8,957 nt of DNA from UMGS1613 sp963616135 (GTDB lineage Bacteria; Bacillota_I; Bacilli_A; RF39; UBA660): assembly GCA_963616135.1 (NCBI GenBank), contig CAVEJT010000036.1, positions 1-8,957 on the forward strand, read 5' to 3'. The notes beneath the pieces were generated by a model. The model was not told the DNA's origin and searched no databases. It saw only the letters and a program-made list of their open reading frames with translations. The translations under genes were made by a program, and so were the position numbers. This document shows positions 1 to 7,284 of this stretch, piece by piece; the stretch's first letter is position 1; the number at the start of each line of letters is the position of its first letter.

Positions 1-1060
1 CATTAGAAGTATATAAGTATTTAGGATTAATATAAATATTATCTTTATCTTCTAAAAGTTTACCTTCAGTTATTAATTTCTTCACGTGATTTATATCTTT
101 TATATTTATATTGTATTTATCTTGAAAAAATTTTTTATTTATCCCTTTAACTTTTCTAAGTCCTAATATAAATTCATTTTCTATAGTTTCTTTTAATTCT
201 AATTTATGTGATTCATATATATAATTTTTATTTAAATATTTATTTAAACTCTTTGTATTATCATAACGGATGCCATTAACATATCCTGAAGCTCCTAACC
301 CAAATCCATAATATTCTTCATTATTCCAATAAGTTAAATTATGAAAAGATTCATAACCATCTCTGGCAAAATTACTAATTTCATAATGATTATAACCATT
401 TTCCTTTAATTTAGTACAAATATATTTATACATTTCATAATCTAAATCCTCATCTATATTTTTAAATTTATCAATGTATAACTTAGTATTAGGTTCTATT
501 ATAAGAGAATATGTAGAAATATGATTAATATTAAGTGACAAAAATAAATCTAAATCATTTTTTAATATATTCATATCCTCTTTTGGTATAGCATATATTA
601 AATCTACATTAATGTTGTTAAATCCAATGCTTTTAGAAAGATTTATTTTTTCTATAACTTCTTCTTTTGTATGATGTCTATTTAAAGTTTTAAGTAAATC
701 ATTATTGAATGTTTGAACGCCTATACTTAAACGATTAACTCCATTATTATATAATAATTCAAGCTTTTCTTTGCTTATATTTTCAACATTACATTCAAAA
801 GTAAATTCTACTTTAGAAGATAAATTAAATTTTTTTATTATATTAAATAGTTGGGTTAATTGTTCTACATTTAAACAACTTGGTGTTCCTCCACCTATAT
901 ACAATGTATTTAAAATCTCACCTTTATAGTTTAAATCTATTTCATTATTTAAAGCTTCTAAATATTGATTAACCCAATCTTCATTATAATAAAACTTACT
1001 AAAATCACAATAAGAACATATAGAACTGCAAAAAGGAATATGTATGTAAGCACTCTTCAT
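1..1060 (-). CDS. hemW: HemW, radical SAM heme chaperone (3' end cut by window edge)
   Basis: This is a radical SAM protein of the HemW family, a heme-binding chaperone often misannotated as oxygen-independent coproporphyrinogen III oxidase. It starts at the ATG at 1060-1058; 353 codons are visible with no stop before the left edge. The N-terminus carries YIHIPFC and the [4Fe-4S]/SAM cysteines C11, C15 and C18 (CX3CX2C), followed by DF. HemN instead has a further Cys two residues on, so HemW is the better call. IGGGTP (55-60) is the SAM-binding glycine motif, and SIGVQTF (112-118) is also family-typical. Family members are about 375-380 residues, and the visible end (LYTSN) resembles the family's C-terminus, so only some 10-25 residues are missing. 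The start lies one base after the stop of the upstream 98-residue gene and has no clear Shine-Dalgarno sequence, so translation probably depends on coupling. In Bacillus the next gene would be hrcA (known order, not visible here). Confidence 0.95.
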   Translation of the reverse strand, partial: MKSAYIHIPFCSSICSYCDFSKFYYNEDWVNQYLEALNNEIDLNYKGEILNTLYIGGGTPSCLNVEQLTQLFNIIKKFNLSSKVEFTFECNVENISKEKLELLYNNGVNRLSIGVQTFNNDLLKTLNRHHTKEEVIEKINLSKSIGFNNINVDLIYAIPKEDMNILKNDLDLFLSLNINHISTYSLIIEPNTKLYIDKFKNIDEDLDYEMYKYICTKLKENGYNHYEISNFARDGYESFHNLTYWNNEEYYGFGLGASGYVNGIRYDNTKSLNKYLNKNYIYESHKLELKETIENEFILGLRKVKGINKKFFQDKYNINIKDINHVKKLITEGKLLEDKDNIYINPKYLYTSN

Positions 1061-1061
1061 A

Positions 1062-1358
1062 TTATTTTGTTTTTTTATTACCCATTACTATATCTAACAT
1101 ATCTTGTTTAGTATAGTTTTGTTTATATAATTCTTGCATTATTTCCCTAACCATAATTCTACAGGTTAATTCTTCATCTGGAAGTGAAAAATTAAAGTTT
1201 CTATTTTTTATTTCTCCTACTAGTACATTTACTACTCTAGAATAACATAGTTTTATTTTTTTTATATATTCTTTTCTTTTTTCTTTATCACTTATTAAAG
1301 TTACACTTCTAATTGGTACATCTGGCCAAGCTAATAAATCTAAATTGTTATCTTTCAT
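1062..1358 (-). CDS. 98-residue protein of unknown function between HTH gene and hemW
   Basis: I do not recognise this small protein. The frame stays open upstream, but the likely start is the ATG at 1358-1356 because AGGTGG at 1368-1363 sits four bases before it; the longer 110-residue reading would begin upstream of any ribosome binding site. The product is soluble-looking, with no signal peptide or membrane segment. It has a short N-terminal stretch containing LLAWPDVP, then a Lys/Glu-rich amphipathic region (about 20-50), an acidic turn (SLPDEEL), and a helical region ending in a basic KKTK tail. It contains two Cys, not arranged as a metal site. It lies 55 bases after the HTH gene and its TAA is one base from the hemW ATG, which argues for co-translation with hemW. 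A TATAAT lies just upstream of its ribosome binding site. Expression as a real gene is well supported by packing; function is unknown. Confidence 0.75.
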   Translation of the reverse strand: MKDNNLDLLAWPDVPIRSVTLISDKEKRKEYIKKIKLCYSRVVNVLVGEIKNRNFNFSLPDEELTCRIMVREIMQELYKQNYTKQDMLDIVMGNKKTK

Positions 1359-1413
1359 ACTACCACCTATTATAATTGTAACATATTTTATCACAAAAAA
1401 AAAGGAATTTTAA
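1359..1413 (-). promoter_or_regulatory. Candidate promoter before the 98-residue gene
   Basis: On the minus strand, TTGTGA (1396-1391, four of six matches to the -35 consensus) is followed after 16 bases by a perfect TATAAT (1374-1369). The weak point is distance: only 10 bases separate the -10 box from the ATG at 1358, so a normal start site would fall at or after the AGGTGG ribosome binding site and give a nearly leaderless mRNA. It may be a real promoter for the 98-residue gene and hemW, or an AT-rich coincidence in a gap that is simply read through from lepA. Confidence 0.4.
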
Positions 1414-1433
1414 TTATTTAGTTCTTCCCTTTT
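1395..1433 (-). terminator. Weak hairpin plus nine-T run after the HTH gene
   Basis: On the minus strand an AAAAGGGAA arm (1433-1425) can pair with TTCCTTTT (1407-1400) with one bulged G, around a 17-base loop that contains the HTH gene's stop codon. A run of nine T (1403-1395) overlaps and follows the second arm. The loop is long and the stem weak, so termination is probably partial at best; the T run also overlaps the candidate -35 box of the next promoter. Confidence 0.3.
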
Positions 1434-2406
1434 CTAATTCCTTATTAGGATTAAATGCATTATTTATTTTTTGTGTTACTTCCTTATCATATAATATATT
1501 AACAAAGTCTTGATCTACTATTCTTTTTAACAAATAGTATGGTATTCTAATTTGATTAGCCGTTTGTCTAACATTATAATTATTGTTTATTAAAGTATTT
1601 ACACAATTAATAAGCAATTCTTTTTTATTTTGTATACCTATTTGATTAAAGTTATTTTCTATATTTCTTAAATAAACTACTTTCTTGTAACAATCTTCTT
1701 TAAGAATGTGCTCCAAAGAAAGATCATTTAATGCACTTATAACATTTTGATATGATATTCCACTTGATTTAGCCATTTCATCAACATTACAGTCACTAAA
1801 TAAATAAGTAGAAATTATATCAACAGTTCTATATTCATATTCATTTAAATAATGAACATCGTCTCTTAAAATGGCTAAGTTTTTCTTATCTTGTATTAAA
1901 ATTTTATTTGCAGAATGATTTTGAGAATCTCTTAGTTTTGATGTTTCATCAATTCTTTTCATCAATATTTCATAGGTGTTTTCACCAAAGTTCTTTTCTA
2001 AGAATTCTTTATCTTCTATAATTTTTTTTAATGATGTATATGACAAGAAATTTCTTCTAGCTATTTCAGTGATTCTATATCTAGTATTCATTATATCGTC
2101 AATTATTTTTGAAGTTATTTTAACCCTTTCTTTGTATTTTTCTTGATCAGATACAAGTTCAATATTTTTTATTATTCTAATTAATTCATTATACTCTTTT
2201 TCATCTAATATAGTCATAATCAAATCTTTATCACTTAAATATTTTTTTATTAAATCTGGACTCATATTTATATACTTTGAAATTACTTCTATATTAGTTT
2301 CTTCATATACAGCAACAAACATAAGCACACGTAACAATCTTTCTATTTTAGATGTTTTAAAGTATTTATTTTCATTTAGTTTTCTAATTTTTTGTTTTAA
2401 ATCCAT
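1414..2406 (-). CDS. Protein of four tandem SpoIIID-like helix-turn-helix units
   Basis: This 330-residue protein has no family name I can give with certainty. Read by eye it consists of four related units, each a helical lead-in, a helix-turn-helix and a trailing helix, at about residues 20-84, 93-156, 187-252 and 258-321. The fourth is the clearest: NVRQTANQIRIPYYLLKRIV lines up with the TVRxxAKxFGVSKSTVHKDL region of the sporulation regulator SpoIIID, and the helices after it also fit. The others (TNIEVISKYINMSPDLIKKY, YRITEIARRNFLSYTSLKKI, CNVDEMAKSSGISYQNVISA) share the same spacing but are more diverged. SpoIIID itself has one such unit in about 93 residues. No signal peptide or membrane segment is visible, so it is presumably a cytosolic DNA- or RNA-binding protein. 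Its ATG is one base after the lepA stop, and its ribosome binding site (GAGGAA) is formed by the last lepA Glu codons, so translation is coupled to LepA. Function and target are unknown. Confidence 0.85.
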   Translation of the reverse strand: MDLKQKIRKLNENKYFKTSKIERLLRVLMFVAVYEETNIEVISKYINMSPDLIKKYLSDKDLIMTILDEKEYNELIRIIKNIELVSDQEKYKERVKITSKIIDDIMNTRYRITEIARRNFLSYTSLKKIIEDKEFLEKNFGENTYEILMKRIDETSKLRDSQNHSANKILIQDKKNLAILRDDVHYLNEYEYRTVDIISTYLFSDCNVDEMAKSSGISYQNVISALNDLSLEHILKEDCYKKVVYLRNIENNFNQIGIQNKKELLINCVNTLINNNYNVRQTANQIRIPYYLLKRIVDQDFVNILYDKEVTQKINNAFNPNKELEKGRTK

Positions 2407-2407
2407 A

Positions 2408-4207
2408 TTATTCCTCTTCCATTTTTAACACAGACAAAAATGCCTCTTGTGGTACCTCTACACTACCAACCATTTTCATCCTTTTTTTACCTTCTTTTTG
2501 TTTTTCTAATAATTTTCTTTTTCTTGAAACATCCCCACCATAACATTTAGCAAGTACATTTTTCCTTACTGCTTTAATATCACTTCTTGAAATTACTTTA
2601 GTTCCTATTACAGCCTGTATAGGTATTTCAAACTGTTGTCTAGGTATTAGTTTTCTTAAATTTTCTACAATTGATTTACCTCTATTATAAGCAAAATCTC
2701 TATGTACTATTAGGCTTAATGCATCAACTATATCACCATTAAGTAGTATATCCATTTTTACTAAATCACTTGGCTTATATCCAATAAGTTCATAATCAAA
2801 TGAAGCATATCCTTTAGTATAACTTTTAAGTTTATCAAAAAAATCATAAACTATTTCAGATAAAGGAATTTCATAATGTATATTTACTCTTGTAGTATCT
2901 ATATATTCCATTGACACATAATTACCACGTTTATTTTGACATAATTCCATAATAGGTCCTATATATTCACTAGGTACAAATATATTTGTTTTTATATAAG
3001 GTTCTCTTATCTCTTTTATTTTTTGTCTATCTGGCATTTTAGCAGGACTATCTATATAAACTGTAGTTTTATCTGTAAGATCTATTTCATATATTACAGA
3101 TGGACTTGTAGCAATCAAATCTATACCAAATTCACGTTCTATTCTTTCTTCTATTATTTCCATGTGAAGAAGACCTAAAAATCCACATCTAAATCCAAAA
3201 CCTAAAGCCTGTGATGTCTCTGGTTCAAATTCAAGTGAAGCATCATTTAATTTTAATTTTTCTAAAGCTTCTCTTAAGTCTGGAAATTTACTTGATTCAA
3301 TCGGATATATACCACAAAATACCATAGGTTTCATAGGCTTATAACCTGGAAGTGGTAAAGTGCTTGGACTATCTTCCTTTGTTATTGTATCTCCTACTTT
3401 TACATCCTCTATCTTCTTTATACTAGCACATAAATATCCAACTTCTCCAGTTGTAAGTTCTTGTTTTTTTTGAACATGCGGTGTATGTACTCCAAGTTCT
3501 ACTACATCATAGGTATTATTAGTCGCAAACATCTTTATTTTATCTCCAACTCTTACTTTACCATTAACTACTCTTATAAGAGTTACTATACCTCTATATG
3601 AATCAAAATAACTATCAAAAATAAGAGCTTGCAATTTATCATTTTTATTGCCCTTTGGTGCGGGAACTCTTTCTATAACAGCCTCTACTAATTCTTTTAT
3701 ACCGATACCATTTTTAGCACTACAAAGAATTATTTCATCTTCACTAAATCCTAAATTATCAATAAGTTCACTTTTAACTTTATCAATATTAGCATTAGGT
3801 AAATCTATTTTATTTATAACAGGTATAATAGTTAGATCATTTTCCATAGCTAAATATAAATTAGCAAGTGTTTGAGCTTCTATTCCTTGTGCAGCATCTA
3901 CTACAAGAATCGCACCTTCACATGCTGCAAGACTCCTTGATACTTCATATGTAAAATCCACATGCCCTGGTGTATCTATCAAATGTAGAATATAGTCTTC
4001 ATTTTTATAATTATATTTAAGTTGAACAGTATTTAATTTTATAGTAATACCACGTTCACGTTCTATATCCATACTATCTAAAAGTTGTGCTTGACGTTCC
4101 CTTTCTGTAATAGCTCCTGTTATATCTAATATACGATCTGCTAAAGTACTCTTACCATGATCTATATGAGCAATTATAGAAAAATTTCTAATATTTTCCT
4201 GTTTCAT
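2408..4207 (-). CDS. lepA: Elongation factor 4 (LepA), ribosome-associated GTPase
   Basis: LepA is a translational GTPase related to EF-G that binds the ribosome and acts in initiation/back-translocation or ribosome biogenesis; the exact role is debated. The 599-residue product has the family's usual length. Its GTPase motifs are complete: AHIDHGKS (13-20), RGITIK (52-57), DTPGH (78-82), NKID (132-135) and SAK (163-165). The LepA-specific C-terminal domain is present and ends with the typical basic KRKLLEKQKEGKKRMK segment. A GTG three codons further upstream (4216-4214) is in frame but is part of the AGGTGA ribosome binding site (4218-4213); starting at the ATG at 4207-4205 gives the usual MxxENIRNFSIIAHIDHGKS beginning. 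It is preceded by an extended -10 promoter in a 52-base gap. Its TAA is separated from the downstream HTH gene's ATG by one base. In Bacillus, lepA is followed directly by hemW; here two genes intervene. Confidence 0.98.
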   Translation of the reverse strand: MKQENIRNFSIIAHIDHGKSTLADRILDITGAITERERQAQLLDSMDIERERGITIKLNTVQLKYNYKNEDYILHLIDTPGHVDFTYEVSRSLAACEGAILVVDAAQGIEAQTLANLYLAMENDLTIIPVINKIDLPNANIDKVKSELIDNLGFSEDEIILCSAKNGIGIKELVEAVIERVPAPKGNKNDKLQALIFDSYFDSYRGIVTLIRVVNGKVRVGDKIKMFATNNTYDVVELGVHTPHVQKKQELTTGEVGYLCASIKKIEDVKVGDTITKEDSPSTLPLPGYKPMKPMVFCGIYPIESSKFPDLREALEKLKLNDASLEFEPETSQALGFGFRCGFLGLLHMEIIEERIEREFGIDLIATSPSVIYEIDLTDKTTVYIDSPAKMPDRQKIKEIREPYIKTNIFVPSEYIGPIMELCQNKRGNYVSMEYIDTTRVNIHYEIPLSEIVYDFFDKLKSYTKGYASFDYELIGYKPSDLVKMDILLNGDIVDALSLIVHRDFAYNRGKSIVENLRKLIPRQQFEIPIQAVIGTKVISRSDIKAVRKNVLAKCYGGDVSRKRKLLEKQKEGKKRMKMVGSVEVPQEAFLSVLKMEEE

Positions 4208-4212
4208 TTGTT

Positions 4213-4229
4213 TCACCTATTCAATTATA
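4213..4229 (-). promoter_or_regulatory. Extended -10 promoter and ribosome binding site of lepA
   Basis: On the minus strand TGG-TATAAT (TATAAT at 4229-4224) fits the extended -10 consensus TGnTATAAT. No good -35 is present (the best placed hexamer is TTTAAT, three of six). Transcription would start around 4218, leaving a leader of about a dozen bases that consists mainly of AGGTGA (4218-4213), the ribosome binding site that fixes the ATG at 4207 as the lepA start. It would drive lepA and the downstream HTH gene, and perhaps the rest of the cluster. Confidence 0.6.
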
Positions 4230-4231
4230 CC

Positions 4232-4261
4232 AAAAAAACACATTAAATTAAATATGTTTTT
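4232..4261 (-). terminator. AT-rich hairpin with T run after the CCA-adding enzyme gene
   Basis: On the minus strand AAAAACATATT (4261-4251) pairs with AATGTGTTTTT (4244-4234) through 11 pairs including one G-T, closing a six-base loop. Seven consecutive T (4238-4232) form the end of the stem and the tail. The first arm includes the last two bases of the stop codon. The stem has a single G-C pair, so strength is doubtful, but position right at the gene end fits an intrinsic terminator. The lepA -10 box follows within three bases. Confidence 0.4.
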
Positions 4262-5354
4262 ACTTATAGTTATCTAAAACATATTGTTTTAGTGCATTTT
4301 TGTCATTTATTAATAACTTATTTATTAATTTATACTCTATATCATTCATAATATCTTTTAAAAATTTACCTGGTTTTTTACCTAATAATTCACAAATTTC
4401 CATAGGTTCAATTTTTATATCTGTTTTATTATGAATATATAAACTATTATATCTTTCATTAACTATTTTTTTATCAATACCCTTTATTTCACTTACAATA
4501 GTAGATAAATAAAGTCCATATTTATATAAATTGTTATAATTTAATAAATCTTTATTTAGTAACTCTCTAATTTTTATTATAGAATCTTTTTCTGTATTAT
4601 TAAATGAATATTTATCTATATCACCTACTTGTGCCCACACTCCAATTAAATACGTAGTAGGCACAAGTGTATCCAAATTACTTAGATCAAGTACTTCATC
4701 TAACCCCAACTCTCTTATTAAAGATATACCTGACATTGCATTTGGACTAGAAAAAACCTTATCTAATTCCTCTTTTTTTCTATAATATGATAAATTTTTC
4801 AATAAATCTTTATGATTGATTATTGCAGTTTTTAATTCATCATCTAATTTAAACCCAAGAGTAGTAGCAAATCTAATAGCTCTAAGTATTCTAAGTGAAT
4901 CTTCAAATATTTTGATATCTGCATCCCCAACAGTTCTTATTATTTTATTATTAATATCCTCTTTACCATTCAATAAATCTATCAAGGTACCATTTGAATC
5001 TATACACATAGTATTCATAGTAAAATCTCGTCTTTTTAAATCTTCTACTAAACTAGATATATATTCTATTTCTATAGGTTTTCTATTATTTAAATATTTA
5101 ATATCTTTTCTAAAAGTAGTTATTTCAAATCTCTTATTATGAATCAAAAGAGTTACTGATCCATATGATGTAGTTGGTAAAATAGAATCACCAAAAATAT
5201 CTTTTAATTGTTTAGGTGTCGCACTTGTACAAATATCATAATCAACACTATCATACCCCATATATAAATCTCTTGGATATCCACCTACTAAATATGCTTT
5301 ATATCCATTACTATTTAATTTTTTTAAAACTTTAAGTGCACTCTCATTCATCAT
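4260..5354 (-). CDS. cca: tRNA CCA-adding enzyme (class II nucleotidyltransferase)
   Basis: This enzyme adds or repairs the 3' CCA of tRNAs from CTP and ATP without a nucleic acid template. The class II signatures run in order: LVGGYPRD (22-29), the metal-binding DYD (D38, D40), the flexible-loop region (about 80-107), RRDFTMN (108-114), and EDSLRILR (151-158), which serves as the protein template for base choice. The loop and the EDxxR surroundings match Bacillus-type full CCA-adding enzymes rather than CC-only enzymes. At 364 residues it is somewhat shorter than the roughly 400 of Bacillus enzymes, mainly in the body/tail region. Two adjacent ATG codons (5354 and 5351) are possible starts. 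GGGTGAT (5361-5355) touches the first, so the second, at a more usual spacing, may be used. It has its own promoter-like site after the HerA gene terminator, and so may be a single-gene unit. Confidence 0.93.
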   Translation of the reverse strand: MMNESALKVLKKLNSNGYKAYLVGGYPRDLYMGYDSVDYDICTSATPKQLKDIFGDSILPTTSYGSVTLLIHNKRFEITTFRKDIKYLNNRKPIEIEYISSLVEDLKRRDFTMNTMCIDSNGTLIDLLNGKEDINNKIIRTVGDADIKIFEDSLRILRAIRFATTLGFKLDDELKTAIINHKDLLKNLSYYRKKEELDKVFSSPNAMSGISLIRELGLDEVLDLSNLDTLVPTTYLIGVWAQVGDIDKYSFNNTEKDSIIKIRELLNKDLLNYNNLYKYGLYLSTIVSEIKGIDKKIVNERYNSLYIHNKTDIKIEPMEICELLGKKPGKFLKDIMNDIEYKLINKLLINDKNALKQYVLDNYK

Positions 5355-5367
5355 ATCACCCAGTATT

Positions 5368-5376
5368 ATTATATCA
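5368..5376 (-). promoter_or_regulatory. Extended -10 promoter of the CCA-adding enzyme gene
   Basis: On the minus strand TGA-TATAAT (5376-5368) matches the extended -10 consensus TGnTATAAT exactly. No convincing -35 hexamer is seen 16-18 bases upstream. Thirteen bases separate the -10 box from the first ATG, so the transcript would begin just ahead of GGGTGAT, the ribosome binding site. The site lies in the 94-base gap that also holds the upstream gene's terminator. Confidence 0.5.
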
Positions 5377-5430
5377 CCTTTATAGCATTAAATTATATAA
5401 ATCCAATTTTATTTTTATAAAAGTGTAAAG

Positions 5431-5450
5431 AAAAACTCATAAATGAGTTT
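5431..5450 (-). terminator. Hairpin terminator of the HerA-like gene
   Basis: On the minus strand AAACTCA (5450-5444) pairs perfectly with TGAGTTT (5439-5433) around the four-base loop TTTA, followed by T to 5431, making five T in a row. The first arm starts inside the HerA stop codon (5451-5449). Compact stem, tight loop and T tail make this a good intrinsic terminator. Confidence 0.7.
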
Positions 5451-7224
5451 ATCTATTTTCTCTATCTATAAACCATGCATTACTAATATCACAACTACTA
5501 CTAGAAGGTGCTGGATTTGGCATATCTAATTTTATTAAAGATGGTATTTTAAATCCAGAACCAAAAGCTATACAAGTACCAGGTTGTAACAATTTTAATT
5601 TTTTTATTACTTCTACTGTTATATTAGGTATCATTTGCCTAATATACTCTACATCTGTAGGATGAAGCATTTTAAATATTAAGAAATTACTACATTGGGA
5701 AAGAGCAGTTGTTGATAATTCTGAAGGTCTTTGAGATATTAAACCTAACATTACGGCATACTTTCTACCCTCTTTTGTAATTCTATCAAAAATATTATAT
5801 CCTATTACATCTATATCTGAATCATTTTGTACATATCTATGAGCTTCCTCTAGAATTATATGTATAGGTAAACTTGCCCTTCTTTTTAAATTTTTAGAAT
5901 ACTCAAAGAATAATTTAGAATATATTTTTGTAAGAGTTTTAGCAAACCTATCATCTACATAATTTATATTAAAATTAATTATTTGAGCTTTTCTACCATT
6001 AAGAGTTAATATCTCTTTTATAAATCCATCTCTTGTCAAGTATTCATCCATCTCAAAGTATTTAGCATACTCCCCATTTACTAAACTTCTAAGTCTTACT
6101 TTTAATACATTATAGTCATCAAATACTTTATCACTACTTAATATTCCCTCTGATATTAAAGCAAACTCAAAAGCAGAATATAAGTCCTTTAAAGTATATT
6201 TAAAACTCCCATCTGGTAAGCTTAAATCTATATCATCAATTAAAAACTGGTTAATAAAAGTAGTTAATAATTCCATTTCTCTTATTTTACCTGTAGCATC
6301 TATAAGTAAGCATTGTTTTAATGGTCTTGTATATCCTGGTTGATATATTGGAGTTTCTAAGTTTAAATCCTTTGTATTATAATGACTTAAAACAGAAAAT
6401 ATTTGATCCCTTATTTGTGCTGGAGCTTTTCCGCTTGCTAAAATATCTAATATTGCTCTAGCTATTATATCATTTTTACTTTTTATTACTTCACTTTCTT
6501 CTCTAGCAAATATATTAACAAGTTTTAAAGCCTTCTCTATTATAGGTAGTTGACTTCTTGAATTAACTTCTAAAAGAAGTGCTATATCATCAACAGTAAG
6601 TAACCATAAAGGTATTTTTAAAAGTGGCACATCTTCTTCTTCAACGTTTGTAGTATAGGCTTTAAAACTTAATTCTGGTACTTTTTGATTTATTTCCTTA
6701 AAAGCACTATGATACTCTCCATATGCATCAAAAAGTAAAATACTTGCTTTGTACGCTATAGAATTTTGCTTTTCAAATAAATTCTGGAAAATACGTGATA
6801 CACTACATGATTTACCACTACCAGTTGACCCAAATATAGCAAAATGATTACTAAAAAAATCATTAATATTTACACCTATTTTAACTCCATCATATATAGG
6901 ACTCATCCCTATATATAAATCTCTTCTTTCATTATATGTAGGCATTCCTATTATATAATTAATCTTTTCTTTTGATACTAATTTTACTACAGCTCTAAAT
7001 GACGGTTTTTTAGATATACCAAATTTAAAATCATTATCTATAAATTCCCCCATTAAATTAATATAAGCTAAATTATCTTTAACTTCTTCTATTTCTCCTA
7101 TTATTTTCTTTTCTCCATCATCAATCATCACATATAAATTTATTATATTTTGCATTTCTTCTACTTTGACATTTAATTTAAGTATTATTTTATTTTCTTC
7201 TATACCTATAATATTACCTAACAT
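5449..7224 (-). CDS. HerA/DUF87-type hexameric P-loop ATPase
   Basis: This 591-residue protein belongs to the HerA-FtsK superfamily, ring-forming ATPases that translocate DNA. An N-terminal beta-rich region (about 1-120) is in the position of the HAS-barrel that HerA proteins use for partner binding. The ATPase core has Walker A GSTGSGKS (132-139), Walker B IHIILEEAH (454-462), a conserved EGRKYAVM segment (485-492) with a likely arginine finger, and the sensor-like LISQRPSEL (495-503). A helical insertion lies between about 200 and 400. The end (LDMPNPAPSSS) fits the C-terminal strap of the family. The start ATG is preceded by AGGTG four bases upstream and a TATAAT. HerA proteins usually work with a nuclease such as NurA, or a Sir2 or other effector in anti-phage systems; neither neighbour here is such a partner. 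A role in DNA repair or end processing is therefore inference from family only. Confidence 0.85.
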   Translation of the reverse strand: MLGNIIGIEENKIILKLNVKVEEMQNIINLYVMIDDGEKKIIGEIEEVKDNLAYINLMGEFIDNDFKFGISKKPSFRAVVKLVSKEKINYIIGMPTYNERRDLYIGMSPIYDGVKIGVNINDFFSNHFAIFGSTGSGKSCSVSRIFQNLFEKQNSIAYKASILLFDAYGEYHSAFKEINQKVPELSFKAYTTNVEEEDVPLLKIPLWLLTVDDIALLLEVNSRSQLPIIEKALKLVNIFAREESEVIKSKNDIIARAILDILASGKAPAQIRDQIFSVLSHYNTKDLNLETPIYQPGYTRPLKQCLLIDATGKIREMELLTTFINQFLIDDIDLSLPDGSFKYTLKDLYSAFEFALISEGILSSDKVFDDYNVLKVRLRSLVNGEYAKYFEMDEYLTRDGFIKEILTLNGRKAQIINFNINYVDDRFAKTLTKIYSKLFFEYSKNLKRRASLPIHIILEEAHRYVQNDSDIDVIGYNIFDRITKEGRKYAVMLGLISQRPSELSTTALSQCSNFLIFKMLHPTDVEYIRQMIPNITVEVIKKLKLLQPGTCIAFGSGFKIPSLIKLDMPNPAPSSSSCDISNAWFIDRENR

Positions 7225-7246
7225 ATCACACCTACCTTATATTAAT

Positions 7247-7252
7247 ATTATA
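7247..7252 (-). promoter_or_regulatory. Candidate -10 box of the HerA-like gene
   Basis: A perfect TATAAT on the minus strand lies 22 bases before the HerA-like ATG, which would give a leader of about 15 bases containing the AGGTAGGTG ribosome binding region (7237-7229). No -35 box is recognisable; the expected position falls in a T-rich tract. Its place after the BspA-like gene's terminator supports a separate transcription unit. Confidence 0.4.
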
Positions 7253-7284
7253 CATTAAAATACTATAAAAAAAAAGATTAAATT

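Noticed and set aside
3648..3875. 75-residue plus-strand frame
   Set aside because: It lies entirely inside the GTPase domain of lepA on the opposite strand, with no promoter or ribosome binding site.
4214..4216. GTG as the start of lepA
   Set aside because: The GTG is part of the AGGTGA ribosome binding site, and the ATG three codons later gives the family's standard N-terminus.
4816..5142. 108-residue plus-strand frame
   Set aside because: It lies entirely inside the conserved catalytic part of the CCA-adding enzyme on the opposite strand; its hydrophobic look reflects the complement of AT-rich codons.
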